From JBFMFR01 sp040752025 (lineage in GTDB: Bacteria; Chloroflexota; Anaerolineae; Anaerolineales; UBA4823), in assembly GCA_040752025.1 (NCBI GenBank), contig JBFMFR010000006.1, positions 146,558 to 210,557 on the forward strand: 64,000 bases of DNA, written 5' to 3'. The notes under the pieces are model-generated. The model ran no database searches and was not told the origin of the DNA. It saw only the letters and a list, made by a program, of their open reading frames with translations. Both the position numbers and the translations under genes were made by a program. This document shows positions 34,455-42,773 of this stretch, piece after piece; within the stretch, counting starts at the first letter, position 1, and the number at the start of each line of letters is the position of its first letter.

Positions 34455-36086
34455 TTACCCTTGATCGCCAGATCGAAATACGCTTCGCAAGGCGCGTCGG
34501 ATTCGCTCCCAATAACGCTTCACCAGGCTTGCTTGCTGTTCATCCACTTCGTGCAAGCTGTAGCGCGCTTCCACGAATCGCTCTGTTATACCCGAAACCG
34601 CTTGCACAGCCTCTTCGCCTGGCGCAGCCACCACATCACTCAGAGACTGCTGCTCTTGAGGAGCGCCGAGGTTTTCCACAAGTTTCTGAGAATATTCATA
34701 AGGCGTTTGGCCCGGTTTGCGCGACAAGCCCATCTCTTCGCCTCGCCTCACCATTGCGAGGTAATAGAACAATACACGTTGGCGCGGTGAAAGTCGGCGT
34801 AAATTGATAAACTGCCAGGCCTGCTCCATCCGCTTACGCCCCAACCGCGCCCGCAGTCGCTGCCATCCACTATCTACCGCTACTCCAATTTGCCGATTTA
34901 CACCCTTCCACAACCTGCTCAGCCAGGTCCAAAACCTTGCCAACCCTTCTGAAATCCGCAATCGCTTCAACACCCTCAGAACATCGTCTCGCTCACGCAG
35001 GTAATAGTAAAGGGAAAAACCAATGGCTCCCAAGAAGATAGTCCAGAATAATAACGATCGTAACATATCCAACCAAGGGATACTGGTTGTTTCCTGCGGT
35101 GCGGCCATTTGCTGCAAAGGTCTTACACCTTCAATCGGCACACTGGCTTCGGATTGCCCCAGCAAGTGCATCAACAGGTTGAATAATAACAACACAGGCA
35201 GCAGCAGCAACCATATCAAGAAGTTCAATGCGCCAACTAATACCGTCACCAAAAAATTCAACGCCCCTAACAACCCAACTGAATATTGAGTTGGCAGCAG
35301 ACTGGCAACTATTGCAACTGCCGCAATGAATATGAGTCCATAAAAGAACCAACGTACAGCAATCTCTTTCTCTACTGAGATATGCTCTAAAATCCACCGG
35401 GAACGCATCATGTTAAACTGGGTCATGCTCAGCAACACCAGACCCAACAAAAAATACAACAATACATTATATACTCCTGCTCGCAGCGGAGCCAGACGGA
35501 TCCACTCCATAAGCGCTTCCACGCGCAGCATTGAGGTGAGTACAATCATGACAATCCCGATAGAAAGCACCATATCCACCAGGCCGCTGCGCACCATCTC
35601 GCGCTGCTCATAAACCCCAGTCTCTTGCTCGATGCGTAGAGCCTGCTCGTCAGCTTCCAATGCCCTCAGTTCGCCAGAAAACCGTGAGCTGAGCACCCAT
35701 ACCAACGCCACAACCATAATCGCAAATAGATACTCGCTATCGAAGAAAGCCCAAAAATCTTGCTGCCACAGGCTCAGGTCGGTCAAAAAGCGATTGAAGC
35801 CATATTCGAAATAAAAAGCCAGTTTCAGCATCGCTGTAAGCACTACCCACTCTGTGCCTCGGTATAAAAACCAGTCGCTATTAGGGAAGATCAGCTTTTG
35901 CGCGGCACGCTGGCTGTACATGGCCTCCATAGCCACCAGGAAACTGTAAACCACCAGATAAGTGCCATCCCATCCAGGGATCACCGCTTCTCCTATTTGC
36001 ACCAAAGTGGTAACCATGCAGCCCATCATCGCGCTGACTACCAGAACATGCACTGCTATGGATACCTGTTCGCTTCTGTTGATCAC
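34455..36086 (-). CDS. Multi-spanning membrane protein with DUF4129-like C-terminus
   Basis: The product has about ten hydrophobic helices in its first 350 residues. A cytoplasmic tail with a basic patch follows, and then QRVLFYYLAMVRRGEEMGLSRKPGQTPYEYSQKL, the DUF4129 signature often fused to transglutaminase-like proteins. No transglutaminase core (Cys-His-Asp) is present. It lies directly behind DUF58 and MoxR, as transglutaminase-DUF4129 proteins often do. The GTG at 36086 is my start because the longer frame to 36194 overlaps the DUF58 gene by 59 bp; other starts are possible. Confidence 0.65.
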   Translation of the reverse strand: MINRSEQVSIAVHVLVVSAMMGCMVTTLVQIGEAVIPGWDGTYLVVYSFLVAMEAMYSQRAAQKLIFPNSDWFLYRGTEWVVLTAMLKLAFYFEYGFNRFLTDLSLWQQDFWAFFDSEYLFAIMVVALVWVLSSRFSGELRALEADEQALRIEQETGVYEQREMVRSGLVDMVLSIGIVMIVLTSMLRVEALMEWIRLAPLRAGVYNVLLYFLLGLVLLSMTQFNMMRSRWILEHISVEKEIAVRWFFYGLIFIAAVAIVASLLPTQYSVGLLGALNFLVTVLVGALNFLIWLLLLPVLLLFNLLMHLLGQSEASVPIEGVRPLQQMAAPQETTSIPWLDMLRSLLFWTIFLGAIGFSLYYYLRERDDVLRVLKRLRISEGLARFWTWLSRLWKGVNRQIGVAVDSGWQRLRARLGRKRMEQAWQFINLRRLSPRQRVLFYYLAMVRRGEEMGLSRKPGQTPYEYSQKLVENLGAPQEQQSLSDVVAAPGEEAVQAVSGITERFVEARYSLHEVDEQQASLVKRYWERIRRALRSVFRSGDQG

Positions 36087-36135
36087 TGCATCTTCTCGAT
36101 TTATTCTACATACCTTGTCGCCCAATTCAGCAAAC

Positions 36136-37323
36136 CTACTTACGCCAGATATCCAAATCGCGCTCGTCCAGTACCTGGTGGATCGGGAATCCAAAGTAAT
36201 TCGCTCTGCGCCGTACCTGGTCGAAATTCAATGTTGGACCGCATTGAATCAAAAAAGCATTTAAACCTGCCCGGCGGGTAGCAAACAGGCTGTCAAATAA
36301 TGCATCATCGATGCGATTGGTGACCACAACCAGAGTGGTACCCCAGGCCAGGCTATGGCTTTCCTGCTGCAGCAAATCTGCCAGCGAATAAGTCTCCTCT
36401 ACCTGGATGCGAGCCAGTGTTTCCAATAACCGCAGCAAATGGCTTCTTCCTCGGCGCGGGGGCAAGGGAGGCGGCGGCGCTTCGCCCAACAGCGGATCAA
36501 TGCCATTCGTAGCCAGGCCTACTGCCTGGCGCACATTGATCACCCAGCTTGCCAGCGATGCCGCCACCACGATAGCCAGTTCAGGCACATCGTAGCGCGT
36601 GCGCATCTCATAGTCCCCGGCATTCAAGTTCAGAAAAATGGTTGTTTCCAGGGCAATGGAAGGCTCGAATAGCTTTACCTGTAAACGACCAATGTTTGCG
36701 GATGACTTCCAGTCCACCCGCCGCAGCGAATCCCCTGCAACGTAATCACGCTTGCCCCAAATCCGGCTGGGGTCTTCGAAAATCGGCTGATTGTGACGCA
36801 GCGTGCCAAGCGGAGCCTGTGATGGCAACTTTACCTGGCGCAACGGAATGATCTTAGGGTAAACTGTTAGAAACTCTACTGGTTCGCTGCGCCAGTGCGT
36901 ACCCCCCGCACCCAATACATCCCCCGAAGACAAATCTAACGGTCCAAGCGGATAATAACCGCGCTTTCGACAATCCAGCCAGTATTCCAGACTCATTTCG
37001 CTCTTCGGGCTTACAGTTACCACTCTCTGGTAAGGGCCTGAGGAAAACAATTCAACTGGCAGACTTTCACGCACACGCATCCAGGCCAACGGTAGCCAGC
37101 CGGTGTTTTGAACGTGCAAACGGACGCGCACCTTCTCACCCAGGAATGCGTGCCCCGTGTAAGCGCGCCTGACAACAACCCCTTTGAGTGCCTGCCTCCC
37201 CCACCACCGGCCCAACAGAAATGTGCCCACCAATAAATACAACAGGGTGAGCACAAAGCTCTCCTTTGTTGCGATGGCCACCACCACCAGCACTACCAGG
37301 AACAGAAAAAAATACTTACCCAT
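36136..37323 (-). CDS. DUF58 domain protein
   Basis: The 395-residue protein starts with two membrane helices (FFLFLVVLVVVAIATKESFVLTLLYLLVGTFLLGRWWG). A beta region follows and then the DUF58/VWA-like core IWGKRDYVAGDSLRRVDWKSSANIGRLQVKLFEP. DUF58 proteins usually work with MoxR ATPases in envelope complexes; the mechanism is unsettled. I chose the ATG at 37323 because its sequence overlaps the MoxR stop codon (ATGGGTAA), giving tight coupling; the open frame further upstream lies inside moxR. Confidence 0.85.
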   Translation of the reverse strand: MGKYFFLFLVVLVVVAIATKESFVLTLLYLLVGTFLLGRWWGRQALKGVVVRRAYTGHAFLGEKVRVRLHVQNTGWLPLAWMRVRESLPVELFSSGPYQRVVTVSPKSEMSLEYWLDCRKRGYYPLGPLDLSSGDVLGAGGTHWRSEPVEFLTVYPKIIPLRQVKLPSQAPLGTLRHNQPIFEDPSRIWGKRDYVAGDSLRRVDWKSSANIGRLQVKLFEPSIALETTIFLNLNAGDYEMRTRYDVPELAIVVAASLASWVINVRQAVGLATNGIDPLLGEAPPPPLPPRRGRSHLLRLLETLARIQVEETYSLADLLQQESHSLAWGTTLVVVTNRIDDALFDSLFATRRAGLNAFLIQCGPTLNFDQVRRRANYFGFPIHQVLDERDLDIWRK

Positions 37324-38293
37324 GCAAGCCGATATCCAGCGATGTGTTGGATAAGATCTCTTCAAGCACCACTGGTGCGGATCTACCGCGCAACTCCGAC
37401 TCGGGTCGTACAATCAAACGATGTGTAAGGATATAAGGAACCAGGTATTTTATGTCATCCGGGATCACGTGATCGCGGCCGCGTAGAACCGCCAGCGCCT
37501 GGCCTGCCTTGAAAAGTGCCAGGCTGGCCCGCGGGCTGCCCCCCAAGGCCAGATCAGGATGCTCGCGCGTAGCTCCGATCAACTTGACAATGTAATCCTG
37601 CAAAGATGCATCAATATGCACTTCCCATACCATCCGCTGCAGTTCCTGCAGGCGTTCCAGGCTTGTAGCCCCATCCTCCGAAATTGAACCGAAATCCACT
37701 TGCTTCAAGCTGTTGATTGGATGCTCGCGCTGCAGGTTAATCAATATCCTGCGCTCATCGCCCGGCCCCGGGTACCCAACTGGCAGTCGCATCAGGAAAC
37801 GGTCCAATTGAGCCTCGGGCAGCGGAAAAGTGCCCTCGTACTCGATCGGATTTTGGGTCGCCATTACCAGGAATGGGCGTGGCAGAGAACGTGTCACGCC
37901 ATCTACAGTCACTTGCTGCTCTTGCATCGCCTCCAATAAGGCCGACTGTGTGCGAGGCGTAGCCCGGTTGATCTCATCCGCCAATAAAATATTGACGAAA
38001 ATCGGCCCAGGGCGAAACTCGAATTGTCCGTTCTGCTGGTTGTAAACCGAGACCCCGGTGACATCATTGGGTAACAGGTCCGGCGTGCACTGCAACCGTT
38101 TGAACGTTCCCCCCAGGCTGATAGCCATCGAGCGCGCCAGCATCGTTTTGCCTGTGCCTGGGACATCTTCCAGCAACACATGCCCTTCGCACAGCAGCGC
38201 CACCACCAACAATTCAATCACATCGCGTTTGCCAACGATGACCTGTTCCACATTGTCTACGATTTTTAAGGCAAATTCTTGAATGGGTTGCAT
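37316..38293 (-). CDS. MoxR-family AAA+ ATPase
   Basis: The 325-residue AAA+ protein has Walker A in VLLEDVPGTGKTMLARSMA, Walker B in ILLADEINRATPRTQSALLEAMQEQQVTV, sensor-like VMATQNPIEYEGTFPLPEAQLDRFLMRL and a lid domain. MoxR proteins act as chaperone-like ATPases with DUF58 and VWA partners. It heads the minus-strand set moxR-DUF58-DUF4129. The 233-bp gap to divergent alaX is AT-rich and holds a TATAAT at 38490-38495 on the plus strand without a good -35. Confidence 0.92.
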   Translation of the reverse strand: MQPIQEFALKIVDNVEQVIVGKRDVIELLVVALLCEGHVLLEDVPGTGKTMLARSMAISLGGTFKRLQCTPDLLPNDVTGVSVYNQQNGQFEFRPGPIFVNILLADEINRATPRTQSALLEAMQEQQVTVDGVTRSLPRPFLVMATQNPIEYEGTFPLPEAQLDRFLMRLPVGYPGPGDERRILINLQREHPINSLKQVDFGSISEDGATSLERLQELQRMVWEVHIDASLQDYIVKLIGATREHPDLALGGSPRASLALFKAGQALAVLRGRDHVIPDDIKYLVPYILTHRLIVRPESELRGRSAPVVLEEILSNTSLDIGLHG

Positions 38294-38526
38294 ATCGATC
38301 CTTTATTTATTGTTTTTAGTAGCGGTGTTCTTGCAAGAATTTTTAGATTTCTTCTACAGGTCTTATTTTATCCTACTTCCACCTAAAAACACGCTGCATA
38401 CCCTGGCCCAAATTCACAAGTGTGAATTGAGAAATGACTCGTTACGGATTTATCATCAAACTCTAGCGTAAATACCAACGATTTGTATTTATAATATCAC
38501 CATAAAGTACGGAAAGAGGCAACCAA

Positions 38527-39249
38527 ATGACAATACTTCTATACCAAACCGATAGTTTTCTAAAATCCTTCGACGCTACCGTAACAGACATTGATGAGGA
38601 GAATCGTGGCATCGTTCTGGACCAGACTGCCTTCTACCCCGGCGGAGGAGGTCAACCATACGATACCGGTTTTATCTCCTCAGGCACGACAATTCTCCCC
38701 GTCCAGCGTGCCAAGAAGATCGGCGATTCGGTTTATCACTACATTTCCGGCCAAGATCCTTTGCCCGTTCCTGGTACTCCAATACATGCTCAAATCGATT
38801 GGGATCGCCGCTATCAACTGATGCGCACCCATACCGCCATGCATATCCTGTGCGGCGTGATCTTTCGCGACTATGGCGCCTCCGTCACTGGTGGAGATAT
38901 GGATCCCCTGAAAGGTCGCATGGACTTTGAATTTGAAACCATGCACAAAGACCTGGTCGAGGAAATACAGGCCGCTGTTAACCAGGAAGTTGCTAATGCT
39001 CGTCCGCTGCGCGTCGAGATCTTGCCTCGTCAGCAAGCTTTTCAGATTCCCGATCTGATCCGCACCAAGATCAACCTACTGCCCGAGGGCATTGCACAGG
39101 TGCGCGTTGTCGAAATCGTCGGGCTGGATCTGCAAGCCGACGGCGGCACCCATGTGCATAATACAGCCGAAGTGGGCCATATCCGCGTTGTAGACTATAA
39201 GAGCAAAGGCAAGATCAACAAGCGCATTTATATCGAATTAGACGGGTGA
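38527..39249 (+). CDS. Alanyl-tRNA editing protein AlaX
   Basis: The 240-residue product matches the AlaRS editing domain plus part of the anticodon-side fold: FYPGGGGQPYDTG, the zinc motif RTHTAMHIL (His-x3-His) and the second half DLQADGGTHVHNTAEVG. In many AlaX proteins and AlaRS the second half reads CGGTH; here Cys is Asp, while the His is kept. AlaX hydrolyses mischarged Ser- or Gly-tRNA-Ala. It has GAGG upstream of the ATG, and its stop lies 2 bp before the downstream peptidase start. Confidence 0.88.
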   Translation: MTILLYQTDSFLKSFDATVTDIDEENRGIVLDQTAFYPGGGGQPYDTGFISSGTTILPVQRAKKIGDSVYHYISGQDPLPVPGTPIHAQIDWDRRYQLMRTHTAMHILCGVIFRDYGASVTGGDMDPLKGRMDFEFETMHKDLVEEIQAAVNQEVANARPLRVEILPRQQAFQIPDLIRTKINLLPEGIAQVRVVEIVGLDLQADGGTHVHNTAEVGHIRVVDYKSKGKINKRIYIELDG

Positions 39250-39251
39250 CT

Positions 39252-40757
39252 ATGAAAACTCCCTGGAAACAGGTGTTTGTTGCTCTAATCTTGCTGCTGT
39301 CCCAGACAGCATGCTCTCAAACCCGCTCATCCCAGCAGCCAACCACAGGCGCGGGCTCCATCAACCGATTATATACTTTCAAACAGGTTCGCTGCGATTA
39401 CGGCAAGCTCTCAATTGAGACCAGATGCGGATATCTGGCAGTGCCTCAGGATCATGATCGCCCCTCTGGGCCGCGCCTGCTCTTAGCTGTTACTATCCTC
39501 AAGGCCCGTAATCGCAACCCTGCCCCCGATCCAGTCGTCTACCTGGCAGGCGGACCTGGTGGTAGCGCCACCCTGGACATCGAAACCTGGCTCGAGCAGG
39601 ATTTCCTCAGACGTCGGGACCTGATACTCATAGACCAACGAGGCACTGGTGCTTCTAAGCCGGTTCTAAACTGTCCTGAGCTGGAAATTAGCGATGAACG
39701 CACTGAAGTTGAAGCCGCTCGCGCCTGTCATGATCGCCTGCTTGGTGAGGGTATCGATCTAAATTTATTTACTACCACTCAGAGCGCTGCCGACCTGGAT
39801 GCCTTACGGCAGGTGCTAGGGTATAAGAAATGGAACCTTTTGGGAGTTTCTTATGGCAGTCGCCTGGCATTGACCATGGTACAGAATTACCCCGATACCA
39901 TCCGCAGCATTATCCTGGATTCGGCCTACCCGCCCCAGATCAAGGCTTACGAGGAAAGAGCCGTGAACGGTGCGCTTGCCATCCAGGCTTTTTTCCAGGG
40001 TTGCGTCGACGATCCTCTGTGTAATAAAGCTTTTCCCAATCTGCAGCAAGTCTTCGAAGCATTACTTTCCCGGTTCGAGCAGACCCCTGTAGAAGTCACC
40101 CTGTTCGATGTAACCAGCAAGAGCGAAATCAATCTCTTGCTGGATGGCAGCGAGTTAGCCGATCAAATCTACGATGCTCTTTACTCCGTCAACACCCTGG
40201 AACTAATCCCCTACGTAATCTATCAATTAGACCAGGGGAATTACCACGCGCTGGAATTGCTCGGCAACCTGACTAACCTTCACAACCATGCCCTGCAGAC
40301 TAGCGAAGATCTCAGTAAGAGCGAAGGATTCTTCTATTCGATTGAGTGTCGCGAGGAAATTCCATTCAACGATCTCGATGCCGCCGTCCAGGCCGCCCAG
40401 GATGGTCCTGCGATTGCCAGGTACTTGATTGGCGATATCCGCACGATGTTTGCGATATGCAGCTTCTGGGGCACAGGCGAGACAAGTGAATCAGAAAAAC
40501 TGCCCGTTCAAAGCGATCTAAACACCCTAATTTTATCTGGGCAGTATGATCCTGTCTCCCCGCCTATCTGGGGGCAGATGGTTTCCCAATATCTGCCGCG
40601 CAGCCAGTATTTTCTCTTTCCTGGCATGGGTCATTCCGTGATATTTGACAATCCCTGCCCACGCTCGGTTATCGTCGATTTTCTCGAAGCCCCTCGGCAG
40701 TCTCTCAAGCCGGCTTGTATCGAAACTATGCACGGTTCAAGTGTTTATCTTCCCTGA
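39252..40757 (+). CDS. Secreted alpha/beta hydrolase, TAP-like tripeptidyl aminopeptidase family
   Basis: The 501-residue product begins with a lipoprotein-like leader (LILLLSQTAC). It then shows VVYLAGGPGGSATLD (oxyanion loop), LLGVSYGSRLAL (nucleophile Ser), LILSGQYDPVSPP (catalytic Asp) and FLFPGMGHSVIFDNPC (catalytic His). The TAP-like C-terminal domain is present, so it fits proline iminopeptidase/tripeptidyl aminopeptidase relatives that act outside the cell on short peptides. The ATG at 39252 follows the alaX stop at once. Its last 21 bp overlap the convergent aroQ gene. Confidence 0.82.
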   Translation: MKTPWKQVFVALILLLSQTACSQTRSSQQPTTGAGSINRLYTFKQVRCDYGKLSIETRCGYLAVPQDHDRPSGPRLLLAVTILKARNRNPAPDPVVYLAGGPGGSATLDIETWLEQDFLRRRDLILIDQRGTGASKPVLNCPELEISDERTEVEAARACHDRLLGEGIDLNLFTTTQSAADLDALRQVLGYKKWNLLGVSYGSRLALTMVQNYPDTIRSIILDSAYPPQIKAYEERAVNGALAIQAFFQGCVDDPLCNKAFPNLQQVFEALLSRFEQTPVEVTLFDVTSKSEINLLLDGSELADQIYDALYSVNTLELIPYVIYQLDQGNYHALELLGNLTNLHNHALQTSEDLSKSEGFFYSIECREEIPFNDLDAAVQAAQDGPAIARYLIGDIRTMFAICSFWGTGETSESEKLPVQSDLNTLILSGQYDPVSPPIWGQMVSQYLPRSQYFLFPGMGHSVIFDNPCPRSVIVDFLEAPRQSLKPACIETMHGSSVYLP

Positions 40758-41192
40758 CTCAGCCAGTAAGTCGGATAAAGCACGCAAACCTAACACGTAT
40801 GACCGCCAGCCAAAGCCTGCAATACTTCCAACGCAAACAGGTGCGATCATTGAATGCTGGCGAAATGCTTCGCGCGCCTGCACATTCGACAGGTGGACTT
40901 CAATCACTGGAAGACCAATCCCCACCACAGCGTCTCGCAGCGCCACTGAAGTGTGTGTATATCCACCCGGGTTGAAAACTACCCCTTTTGCCCAGCGCCG
41001 CGCCGCGTGCAATGCATCGATTAAAGCTCCCTCACTGTTGGATTGGTAGCTTTTCACTTCCAAATCCAGTTCTTTGCCCAGTTCCACCAGCCGCATGTCA
41101 ATCTCAGATAGGTTCAAATTGCCATAAATACCTGGTTCTCTTTCGCCTAACAAATTTAGATTGGGGCCATGCAAAACTAAAATTGCATTCAT
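40737..41192 (-). CDS. aroQ: Type II 3-dehydroquinate dehydratase AroQ
   Basis: The 151-residue product has the type II set: LHGPNLNLLGEREPGIYGN, SNSEGALIDALHAARRWAKGVVFNPGGYTHTSVALRDAVVG, EVHLSNVQAREAFR and HSMIAPVCVGSIAGFGWRSYVLGLRAL. It dehydrates 3-dehydroquinate, the third shikimate-pathway step, as a dodecamer in the cytoplasm. The catalytic Tyr and His are in the IYGN and HLSN segments. It is the last gene of the aromatic operon, 30 bp after aroKB, and its 3' end overlaps the convergent peptidase gene by 21 bp. Confidence 0.94.
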   Translation of the reverse strand: MNAILVLHGPNLNLLGEREPGIYGNLNLSEIDMRLVELGKELDLEVKSYQSNSEGALIDALHAARRWAKGVVFNPGGYTHTSVALRDAVVGIGLPVIEVHLSNVQAREAFRQHSMIAPVCVGSIAGFGWRSYVLGLRALSDLLAESGKINT

Positions 41193-41222
41193 TGCATCCT
41201 CAATGAGAAAAATATCCGGCAG

Positions 41223-42773
41223 CTAATCGAATAATGCGTCCAGGCTTTCTGCGACCACTCCCCAACGCGCCTTTCCAACACTCTCGGGTAGAACAAACCG
41301 CACCTGACCGCCTTTTTTTTTCTTATCGAACAACATCGCCCGCGTTAGGTCTTCCTGTTTCAAGCTCTTGGGGATCTCGGTCGGCAATCCCAGGCCAGAA
41401 AGCGTTGCAGCAATTTCATCTGCCAGACCTTTGCTGGCTATACGCATCTTCTCGGCCATCCGGGCAGCCGCTATCATGCCAATCGCCACCGCTTCGCCAT
41501 GTCGCAGCTCATACTGGCTCACCTTTTCCAAAGCGTGCCCCAGCGTGTGACCTAAGTTCAAGGTAGCACGCTCCCCACGCTCGAACGGATCCGCCTCGAT
41601 GACTTTTATTTTCACCGCGCACGCCCGCCGGACCACATGTTCCCAATCCTTCTGGACAGCCGCCCAACCACGCTTGCATAGTTCAAATAAACTTTTATCG
41701 CCAATCACTCCATGTTTCACTACCTCAGCCATACCATTGCGTTGTTCTTCTTCAGGAAGCGTGGCCAGTAACCCGGGATCGGTTAACACCAGGCTGGGCG
41801 AGTGGAAAGCGCCCACCAAATTCTTGCCTTGTGGCAGGTCTGCGGCGGTCTTACCACCCAGGCTGGCATCCACCATAGCCAGCAAAGATGTGGGAATTGC
41901 AACCCACCGCACACCTCGCAGGTAAGTAGCTGCAGCAAAACCAGACAAATCGCCCAGCACGCCGCCGCCCAGGGCTACAATCGTGCTGCTCCTTTCAATG
42001 CCCTGGTCCAGAAACATTTGCCATAAGCGCTGCACGCTGTCGAGTGTTTTATATGCTTCCCCAGCCGGAATAACCACAAGCCGGGCTTCATAACCGTGCG
42101 CACTCAAGTTCTCAAGGATTCGCTCGCCATGCAATGGGGCCACATTTGAGTCGCTCACCAGTGCAATCGGCCCGCGCAGTTCGCGCTCCTGTAGAGCCAG
42201 GCCGGTTTTTAGCACAACTTTATTGGCTACACGAACATCGTACCCACTTCCCATTCCCGTTACATGGAACATCCCCAAGCGAATCTGAGTTTGCCAGGCC
42301 AAAGTTTCCACAGCCTGTCCTTCCGTATTCAGTTGGATTTCAAATGAGCGATAATGTTCCGCCCTCTGCGCCAGAAGTCTCTCCAGGTTCATTGCCGCGT
42401 TCCCCAACAGCAATGGCCTCAATCCATCCTGAACCTGAATGCGCTGGTGCAAAACCTCAAAGGGCGCTGATAGACACACAATTTCACCAGCAGCCTCCGT
42501 ACACAACCGGTTCTGTGTATCCAATAACGCTCCACCGCCTAGAGAGACCACCAAAGGCCGATCCACCGTCAAAATACTTAATAAAGTTTCCCTTTCACGC
42601 CTCCTGAACCCCCCTTCTCCCTCCTCCGTAAAAATTTGTGGAATCGGAACTCCAGCCTGTTTTTCGATCTCAGCATCCAACTCAACCCAGGCCAGATTCA
42701 GCCGCCTGGCTAGCTCCTGTCCCAATGCACTTTTTCCAGATCCCGGAGGGCCATATAGAAAAATATTCGTCAT
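41223..42773 (-). CDS. aroKB: Fused shikimate kinase - 3-dehydroquinate synthase
   Basis: Residues 1-165 are shikimate kinase: P-loop GPPGSGKS (8-15), ELDAEIEKQAG, SLGGGALLD and RPLLLGNAA. From about residue 175 to 516 it is AroB: IPAGEAYKTLD, STIVALGGGVLGDLSGFAAATYLRG, IPTSLLAMVDASLGGKTAADLPQGKNLVGAFHSP and the zinc-binding NLGHTLGHALE. It supplies steps 2 and 5 of the pathway in one chain. The C-terminus contains an A9 run (41313-41321, minus strand) in DKKKKGG, a possible slippage site. The start ATG overlaps the serpin stop at ATGA. Confidence 0.95.
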   Translation of the reverse strand: MTNIFLYGPPGSGKSALGQELARRLNLAWVELDAEIEKQAGVPIPQIFTEEGEGGFRRRERETLLSILTVDRPLVVSLGGGALLDTQNRLCTEAAGEIVCLSAPFEVLHQRIQVQDGLRPLLLGNAAMNLERLLAQRAEHYRSFEIQLNTEGQAVETLAWQTQIRLGMFHVTGMGSGYDVRVANKVVLKTGLALQERELRGPIALVSDSNVAPLHGERILENLSAHGYEARLVVIPAGEAYKTLDSVQRLWQMFLDQGIERSSTIVALGGGVLGDLSGFAAATYLRGVRWVAIPTSLLAMVDASLGGKTAADLPQGKNLVGAFHSPSLVLTDPGLLATLPEEEQRNGMAEVVKHGVIGDKSLFELCKRGWAAVQKDWEHVVRRACAVKIKVIEADPFERGERATLNLGHTLGHALEKVSQYELRHGEAVAIGMIAAARMAEKMRIASKGLADEIAATLSGLGLPTEIPKSLKQEDLTRAMLFDKKKKGGQVRFVLPESVGKARWGVVAESLDALFD

